Assembly: GCF_043290135.1 (NCBI RefSeq)
Contig: NC_134705.1
Span: 55,653,271-55,717,270, forward strand
DNA: 64,000 nucleotides
From: Rhipicephalus microplus
Lineage: Eukaryota; Arthropoda; Arachnida; Ixodida; Ixodidae
Direction of reading: 5' to 3'
The position numbers and the translations under genes are program-made. Positions within the stretch are counted from its first letter, which is position 1. Each line of letters starts with the position of its first letter. This document shows positions 57,650 through 64,000 of this stretch, in pieces. Under the pieces are notes generated by a model, which saw nothing but the letters and a program-made list of their open reading frames with translations, was not told the DNA's origin and searched no databases.

Positions 57650-57975
57650 TCAAATATGGACTACTAGCCTAAGTAAATTGCCATTGCGGCCGGAACCGGA
57701 GCTAAACGGACAAGTTGCTCTGTCACGTTGCTTCAAGTTGCTCGGCCAAGTTCCCGGACTTCTACTTTTTCTGCCTCGTTTTTCCCACGTACCGCACCAG
57801 ACTGGAACAGCCTTTCCAGTGAAATTGCAACCATTTCCTGCCAATGATCGTTCATAGAAAATATCAATAAGCACTTTCTATGTTAAATATTTGGCTTCTA
57901 TAATTTGTCTTTATAATTACCAACCCCTTGTGTAATACCCCCTCGCGGGTCTTTAAGGAAATAAATTGAAATGAA
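57650..57975 (+). mobile_element. CR1/jockey-type LINE, 3' tip
   Basis: Reads FFPRTAPDWNSLSSEIATI on the + strand, the WN.LP segment of the RT C-terminus, then a 3' UTR (gtaataccccctcgcgggtctttaaggaaataaa). 5'-truncated. Confidence 0.7.
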
Positions 57976-58290
57976 ATGACACACCAAGCAACTAAACTCA
58001 AAGGCAGGCAATTGTTAATTCCTTTTCTCAATCATAATTTTTTATTTCATCATAGAAAGGCTGTGCTGCCACCTAGCTGTATATTCACAATACAATTATT
58101 TACTGTTAATGAGGACGTTCTCACGGCCTGAAGTGATAAACAGCATATTTTGTTGAAATCGCAATGTCGGCTTCGGTGTTAGTAATTGTTGGAGAAAAAA
58201 TAGCGTTTGTATGACTAAAAAATTGAGACAGATCCAAATAAATAAATAACAAAAGTTTTTAGGTCAGTTGGCATTCAAACCCAGAACTTA
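57976..58290. other. No recognisable gene
   Basis: AT-rich spacer between two LINE copies. Confidence 0.5.
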
Positions 58291-58312
58291 CCCGTCATAA
58301 TCATCAGCCTGA

Positions 58313-59074
58313 CTACGTCCACTGCAGGACAAAGGCCTCTCCCATGTTCCGCCAGTTAACCCGGTCCTGTGCTTGCTGCTGCCAATTTATACCCGCAAAC
58401 TTCTTAAACTCATCTGCCCACCTAACCTTCTGTCTCCCCCTAACCCGCTTCCCTTCTCTGGGAATCCAGTTAGTTACCCTTAATGACCAGCGGTTATCCT
58501 GTCTACGCGCTACATGCCCGGCCCATGTCCATTTCCTCTTCTTTATTTCAACTATGATATCCTTAACCCCCGTTTGTCCCCTAATCCACTCTGCTCTCTT
58601 CTTGTCTCTTAAGGTTACACCTACCATTTTTCTTTCCATTGCTCGCTGCGTCGTCCTCAATTTAAGCTGAACCCTCATTGTAAGTCTCCAAGTTTCTGCT
58701 CTGTACCTAAGTACCGGCAAGATACAGCTGTTATATACCTTCCTCTTGAGGGATAGTGGCAATCTACCTGTCATAATTTGAGAGTGCTTGCCGAATGTGC
58801 TCCACCCCATTCTTATTCTTCTAGTTACTTTAATCTCGTGGTTAGGCTCTGCGGTTATTACCTGCCCTAAGTAGACATAGTCTTTTACAACTTCAAGTGC
58901 ACTATTACCTATCTCGAAGCGCTGCTCCTTTCCGAGGTTGTTGTACATTACTTTCGTTTTCTGCAGATTAATTTTAAGACCCACCTTTCTGCTCTCCTTG
59001 TCTAACTCCGTAATCATGAATTGCAATTCGTCCCCTGAGTTACTCAGCAATGCAATGTCATCGGCGAAGCGCAA
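58313..59074 (-). pseudogene. RTE reverse transcriptase, catalytic and C-terminal part
   Basis: 254-codon open frame beginning RFADDIALLSN with the catalytic Asp pair, then LKINLQKTKVM, VVKDYVYLGQ, LPVLRYRAETWRL (usual YGAETW), KMVGVTLRDKKR, and the GHVARRQ...EAFVLQWT tail. The upstream RT part is in other frames (59117-59317, 59336-59575). Confidence 0.88.
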
Positions 59075-59116
59075 GTTACTTAGGTATTCTCCATTAACTC
59101 TTATCCCTAACTGTTC

Positions 59117-59575
59117 TTATTCTAGGTTTCTGAAAACCTCCTGTAAGCACGCGGTAAATAGCATTGGGGAGATTGTGTCCCCCTGCTTTACACCCTTCTT
59201 GATTGGTCTTCTGTTGCTTTCTTTATGAAGCACTATCGTAGCAGTTGATTCCCTGTAGATTTCTTCCAGAATGTTTATATATATTTCATCTACACCCTGA
59301 TTCCGCAGTGTCTGCATGACGGCTGATATTTCTATTCAATCAAACGCCTTCTCGCAATCTATGAAGGCTATGTATAGTGGTTGGTTATACTCTGAGCATT
59401 TCTCTATTACCTGATTGATAGTATGAATGTGGTCAATTGTTGAGTAGCCTGTTCTAATTCCTGCTTGTTCCTTTGGTTGATTGAATTCTAACGTTTTCTT
59501 TACTCTGTTAGCAAATACCTTTGTAAATAGCTTGAATACTACAGAGAGCAAGCTGATCGGCCTGTAATTCTTCAA
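59117..59575 (-). pseudogene. RTE reverse transcriptase, N-terminal part
   Basis: Two frames: [45 protein letters not shown] (first catalytic Asp present), then GVKQGDTISPMLFTACL. The junctions at 59330 and 59080 are broken by a stop and a shift. Confidence 0.85.
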
Positions 59576-59790
59576 GTCCTTGTCATCTCCTTTCTTATGT
59601 ATTAAGATGATGTTAGCGTTCTTTCAAGACTCTGGTACCCTTCCCGTCAGGAGACACCTCGTAAACAGGCTGGCTAGTTTTTCTTACACAATCTGTCCTC
59701 CATCTTTCAGCAGGTCTGATGTTACCTGATCCTCACCAGCAGCTTTGCCTCTTTGCATGCTCTCCAAAGCTTTTCTGACTTCTTCTATCA

Positions 59791-60858
59791 TTACTGGTGG
59801 GTGTCATCTGGGTTACTGCTAGTTCTTATAGTATTAAGGTCATGGTTGACTCGGCTACTGTACACATCTCTGCAAAACTCCTCCGCTATTTTAACTATCC
59901 TATCCATATTGGTAGTTATTTTGCCTTCTTTGTCCCTTAGTGCATACATCCGACTTTTGCCTATCCCAAGTTTCCTCTTCACTGCTTTGACGCTTAATCC
60001 GTTTTTCAGAGCGTGTTCAATTCGCTCCATGTCATACCTTCTTACATCGCATATCTTACGCCTATTAATCAACTTCGAAAGCTCTGCCAGTTCTATTTTG
60101 TCTGTTGTACTTGAGACTTTCATGATTTGACGCTTCTTAATTAGGTTCTTCGTTTCCTGGGAAAGCTTGACAGTGCCCTGTCTATTTACCCTGCCTCCAA
60201 CTTCCACTGCACAATCCGTAATGATACTCGTCAGATTATCATTCATTGTATCCACGCTAAGGTTGGTTTCCTCACTAAGAGCCGAGTACCTGTTTTGCAG
60301 CGAATCTCTGAATACCTGTACTTTCCCTCTCAGTGCTAGCTCATTGATTGGCTTCTTGCGTATCAGTTTTTGTCGTTCCTTCTTCAAGTCTAGGCGAATT
60401 CGGGACCGTACCATTCTATGGTCACTGCATCGTACCTTGCCAACCACTTCCACATCCTTCACGATTCCTGGGTGTGCAGTCATTATAAAGTCTATTTCGT
60501 TCTTATTTTCGCCATTAGGGCTCCTCCATGTCCACTTGCGGTTTTCTCGTTTTCGGTAAAAGGTATTCAAAATCCGCAAATTATTGCGTTCTGCGAATTC
60601 TACTAGTAGCTCTCCTCTGGCGTTTCTAGTGCCGATGCCATAATCTCCTACTGCCTGGTCTCCAGCCTGCTTCTTCCCTACCTTTGCATTAAAGTCGCCC
60701 ATCACTATAGTACACTGTGTTTTTATCTTACTCATTGCCGATTCCACGTCTTCATAGAAGCTTTCAACTGAAGCGTCATCATGGCTGGATGTAGGCGCGT
60801 AAGCCTGTACTACCTTCATCTTGTATCTTTTATTCAGTTTAATTCCAATACCTACCAC
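59791..60858 (-). pseudogene. RTE endonuclease and linker
   Basis: 355 codons open. VVQAYAPTSSHDD, CTIVMGDFNAKVGKK, LLVEFAERNNLRILNTF, WTWRSPNGENKNEIDFIM and CSDHRMVRSRIRL give the full set of apurinic-type endonuclease motifs after the N-terminal Glu, which lies upstream of the break at 60859 (FLIHRNIAGNIEEYYS). The linker to the RT follows. Confidence 0.88.
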
Positions 60859-61000
60859 CCTTCAATTAATGCTATAGTATTCCTCTATGTTGCCAGCTAT
60901 ATTTCTGTGAATTAAGAAGTTATTCAAACTTACCCGTGGCAAGTAGTTGTTCTTCCGCAGAGCCAACAGCGCACTTGAAAGTACTTTAAAAAAACACTCT

Positions 61001-61145
61001 TTGAGCGTTGTGTAGTGCAAGGGGTGTTGTATTATTACGTGCATCATTTCGTGCTATAGGCCTATAATAACACCAGGCATGACAACATGTGAATTTGGTG
61101 ACTCGACGCGTGGCTCATTTATAAGGCCGTCATTTGCACAGCATA
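61001..61145. other. Spacer
   Basis: Short sequence between the RTE 5' end and the mariner relic. Nothing seen. Confidence 0.4.
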
Positions 61146-61149
61146 GAGA

Positions 61150-61680
61150 CATACGAGAGTTGTACTAAAAGTAGGATTCCTATAATATTTACGAATTGAA
61201 AACATTGCTCGCTGTTATTATTTATAGAACGTCAAAGAGCTTACCCTTTTACCTTTATTTCAACATAGCCTCCATTTTTTATCAAACTTTTGAGCATGGT
61301 TCTCCAGCTTTTTTTCCTAAGTCGAAGTATCCTCCCGCCAACCTATTCATATAGCGTGGAAGCTCTGCTTAGACTTCATCATTGCTGTCGAAGAGCAGTA
61401 GCGGTGAACCAGAGTGACACCACTGACAAAATTTTTGTTTTGTTTCGGGGTGTAATGAACCACCCACATTTCTGGTTGTCGCCTCTCTGAAATAAGAAGT
61501 GCTTGCCTTTCTGCAACAAAGAAGCCCTGCAACACTTGAGAATGGGTCTAATGGACATGCACTCCTCAACATAAACCCCAGTGAGTTGCCGATAAATAAC
61601 CATGGGGGGTTACGTTGAGCAAACGGATCACTGTTCGAACCCCGCACATGGCAGTAGCGGCAATCAACACTTCCATCTCT
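61150..61680 (-). mobile_element. Mariner-like element, internally deleted
   Basis: In minus-strand order: a helix-turn-helix start (MCGVRTVIRLLN, then MVIYRQLTGVYVEECMSI), a block equivalent to the mariner W..H..PETKQ...W.H.GSP segment (WVVHYTP / HPETKQKF, read in two frames) and a C-terminus (FDSNDEV.AELPRYMNRLAGGYFDLG, IKNGGYVE). The DD34D catalytic core is gone. The left end may be the gagttgtactaaaag segment at about 61155. No matching right terminal repeat is seen. Confidence 0.65.
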
Positions 61681-61689
61681 GACGGCTGC

Positions 61690-63425
61690 CTAGCGACCAC
61701 TGTGCGACGTAATGAATCGCTGACAGGTGGTATCGAGAAAGAAGGAGCCACTGCGCACGGCACTGTTAGCAGATTTACAGCTTCTCTGACTAGCATCTTT
61801 CGTCTAGGCTCCAGCCCATTGGGTACATTTCTTTTGGTACACCACTCGTAATAACTGCCATTATCGACAACATTATGAGCGATGCATGCAGCTTCTCGAG
61901 AGTGCGTGTTTCTTAAAGGACGAATAGTGGTTGCCCCACCAACTCGCAAAAGGAAAAAGTATGCCGTAGTTATCCCTTTGGAACTTTATTGTCGTAGGCA
62001 TTCTACGATTGCTTGAAATGGCCGCTTTAAAGGCGCACGAATGTTACTTTCTCTGCAGCAAGATTAACTGGATATAAAACAAAGGAAGAAATATAGTGAT
62101 CGTTTGGGTAACCATGTCGCCCCTGTCACCTCGCGCTTTCCATTTGTTACAAAATATTTAGGAGGCCCCCTGAGGAGCAAGGCTAGGCTAGCGATTGAGA
62201 AGGCGAGGCATTGCGAATACTGTCTAGTTACGCTATCACGTTTAACTCTTCGTGTTAGGGCTCTGGCGTCCTCCATGTTTTTCTTAATGTGCGATGCTAC
62301 ACACATAATATGATAATACACATTCATCTACACAAGATTTATATCTCCTTGTGCAGTGTACCGGAAGCAGGGGGGAGTGCTCGGGAGGAGTTTCACAAAG
62401 AGACACTAAAGCAGGGTAACGCCGCTTGTGCCGCTTTGATGGGTAGCGTGAGATATGTGGTCATTTAGGAACTGTGTGAGACTTCATCAAAGTGCTCCAG
62501 AAGTAGAGTTCCTGATCCACACTTCATGTACTTCGGCTTAGGTTACCCCTTTGAATGACGCTTTCTTTGCTTAAGATACTCCTTTGAATGACGCTTTCTT
62601 TGTAAGTAGCTTCTTTTTCACTATAAGCTTTGTTGTTCAAAACAAGCTTCAATGGCCACACTGCCGCAGAATTTCAAAAAAATGTCAGTTTAAGTACAAT
62701 GGATCTCATTACCAAAGTCAATATTGTAGCACCACTGCAGGGAATGAACTCAAACATTAAATATGACATTGCAGATTTGCAGCCACTGCAAGACTCTGAC
62801 GCGCGTTTACTCTTCGATGAAACCTGAAAGTTCTTTTATTTTGTAACAAGCTATGGCACCCAGGAGGCTCATTCGCAAATTGCACTGTTCGTCGAAGGGA
62901 AGAGAGCAGAAAACAGTGCCCCGTGTACACAAAATGAAACCGCTGGGTGTGTGCGCAAGCCTCATCAGCACGATGACTTTCAAACAAGACTTGTCTGATT
63001 TTGCCAACGGGAGGGCGTGTGTCCGATTCTCGTTATTGCTAAAAATTATCGAGACCCCAGCTTGCTTTACGTTTTTGTTAAATAGCGTTTGCTTTCGCTG
63101 CGAATGTATGCGTTCGCTCTCAACTACGCTTTTTTTCTTGATATTTTGCATATTTTTTGGCAATGCGTAGCGCACTCACAGAATTCGAGGGAGTACTGAA
63201 AGAGCAGAACTGTTTTACTCTGCCCTGATTTCTTTGCCTCCGTGAGGAGTTGGGCAGAGTTAGCCGCTGAGCTTACTCATTCCTTGAAGGCAGAGTAAAA
63301 GAGACTGCGAAGGGTCTGCTACTCAGGCAGAGTTCCCTATCTATGCAATTTCCATGCCGATGAGGCGTCGATGGGGTCTGGCACTCCGTCCTTGCTGAAA
63401 GAGTACAATCTAGCACACGCTTATA
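61690..63425. other. No recognisable gene
   Basis: A 22-bp direct duplication (cctttgaatgacgctttctttg) lies at about 62548 and 62582. Frames at 62630-62827 and 62807-63175 have no known domain. Confidence 0.4.
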
Positions 63426-63427
63426 TT

Positions 63428-63605
63428 AACCAATTTCCGGTGGAGGCGGAAATGTTGTAGGCCCGTGTGCTCAGAATTGGGTTCACATTAAAGAACCCCA
63501 GGTGGTCGAAATTTCCGGCGCTCTCGATTACGGCGTCTCTTATAATCATATTGTGGTTTTGAGTCGTCATCTTCAAGAATCAATCAATCAATCAATCAAT
63601 CAATC
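63428..63605 (-). mobile_element. Ruka-like tick SINE, partial
   Basis: Reverse-oriented relative of the copy at 25178: ggtggaggcggaaatg, gtaggcccgtgtgctcag, ttaaagaaccccaggtgg and (AATC)n at the end, which is the minus-strand (TGAT)n. The tRNA-like head is absent here too. Confidence 0.7.
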
Positions 63606-64000
63606 AAGCATTTATCCACCGACGCCGCGAGGCAGTATAACTGTCTCGTAACCATGCGCTTCGAAACGTACACACCGCAGATGTGTGTTGCATGCGTCAA
63701 AAAATAATATGGCTTTAAGAGATAACATGATGCTTTGTGATCATGAATGGTTCGTTCGTGAAGCACCAAAAGAAACACGGTCCAAGCAAAGAACTGCGGC
63801 AACTGATAACGCGTCTTCAAAAACTAGTTCACACCACAAATAAATTGCGCCTAGAATAAAGTCGAGAATTCACATTAGTAAAAAAAATATGGCTAACGAA
63901 AAATAAAAAAAACTTAACCAAGCGGAATTCGAACTCACCAACTACCCGTGATCAGGTGAGTATATGACTACGGCTAGTTACACCATGTTCGTTGCGCGCT
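63606..64000. other. No gene, possible tRNA-like fragment at the edge
   Basis: At about 63921-63990 the minus strand has a B-box-like GTTCGAATTCC and a TGGTGTAAC A-box-like segment about 40 bases upstream. It resembles a tRNA-derived SINE head but does not fold as a standard tRNA by eye, and the window ends there. Confidence 0.25.

Larger units (their letters stand above)
58295..61000 (-). mobile_element. RTE-clade LINE, nearly full-length
   Basis: On the minus strand it carries endonuclease, linker, RT with FADD and the RTE C-terminal region (GHVARRQDNRW, GRQKVRWADE, AQDRVNWRNMGEAF). This tail is shared by RTE/BovB-type elements. There are only a few stops or shifts, the clearest between 59575 and 59790 and at 60859. 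The 3' tip is the ..tcatcagcctgactacgtcc sequence also seen at 11995 and 24543, so the family has several copies here. The 5' end is near 61000. Confidence 0.88.

Noticed and set aside
62807..63175. 122-codon minus-strand ORF
   Set aside because: No recognisable domain, no splice or polyadenylation context, and an open frame of similar length on the opposite strand.

Overview
The window looks like a stretch of hard-tick (ixodid, probably metastriate) nuclear genome. It is AT-rich and gene-poor, full of dinucleotide arrays, and densely packed with retroelements of tick type: I-clade LINEs with RNase H, RTE-clade LINEs, CR1/jockey-type LINE tails, a Penelope-like element, Ty3/Gypsy-type LTR elements, a Ruka-like SINE, a mariner relic and several fold-back elements. 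There is no bacterial gene organisation, no operon and no CRISPR array. The tick assignment rests on recognised repeat families and on the one clear host gene, so it is an inference.

The one confident host gene is a secreted type-2 cystatin on the + strand. It has three coding exons (23716-23937, 27741-27845, 41827-41928) that join in phase 0 into a 142-residue protein with a signal peptide, the N-terminal Gly, QVVAG, PW and four cysteines. Both introns sit where the introns of vertebrate type-2 cystatins sit. Intron 2 is about 14 kb and is swollen by nested elements: a CR1-type LINE (about 32.68-40.96 kb) is interrupted by a Ty3/Gypsy element (35078-39657, CATT target duplication) and by a fold-back element (40084-40636). 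A small minus-strand ORF with mRNA-like flanks (31101-31319) also lies in this intron and may be a second host gene. A third, weak candidate is a minus-strand locus with tandemly duplicated exon-like modules at 55.75-56.48 kb.

Layout. 0-4.1 kb: I-clade LINE tail and a Penelope-like element with inverted terminal repeats, itself carrying a LINE fragment. 4.1-8.4 kb: two different gag-only LTR elements in tandem, separated by a (TA)n(TG)n array. 9-12.4 kb: LINE fragments and a small hairpin element. 13.8-19.4 kb: a degenerate near-full-length I-clade LINE inserted in a ~147-bp tandem repeat. 20.7-42.0 kb: the cystatin gene and its upstream region. 42.7-46.4 kb: LINE tail and unclassified repeats. 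46.85-52.6 kb: a second I-clade LINE on the + strand, ending in a 50-bp inverted duplication. 53-54.8 kb: a tRNA-Gly-like SINE and a (GACA)n-bearing MITE-like repeat. 55.7-57.1 kb: duplicated exon-like locus. 57.6-61.7 kb: LINE tail, nearly full-length RTE LINE and a deleted mariner. 61.7-64.0 kb: mostly unrecognised sequence with one SINE copy.

The most unusual items are the two gag-only LTR retrotransposons. One has very short (~106-bp), almost identical LTRs. The other shares its primer-binding-site motif with the pol-bearing Gypsy element 29 kb away, which fits mobilisation in trans.
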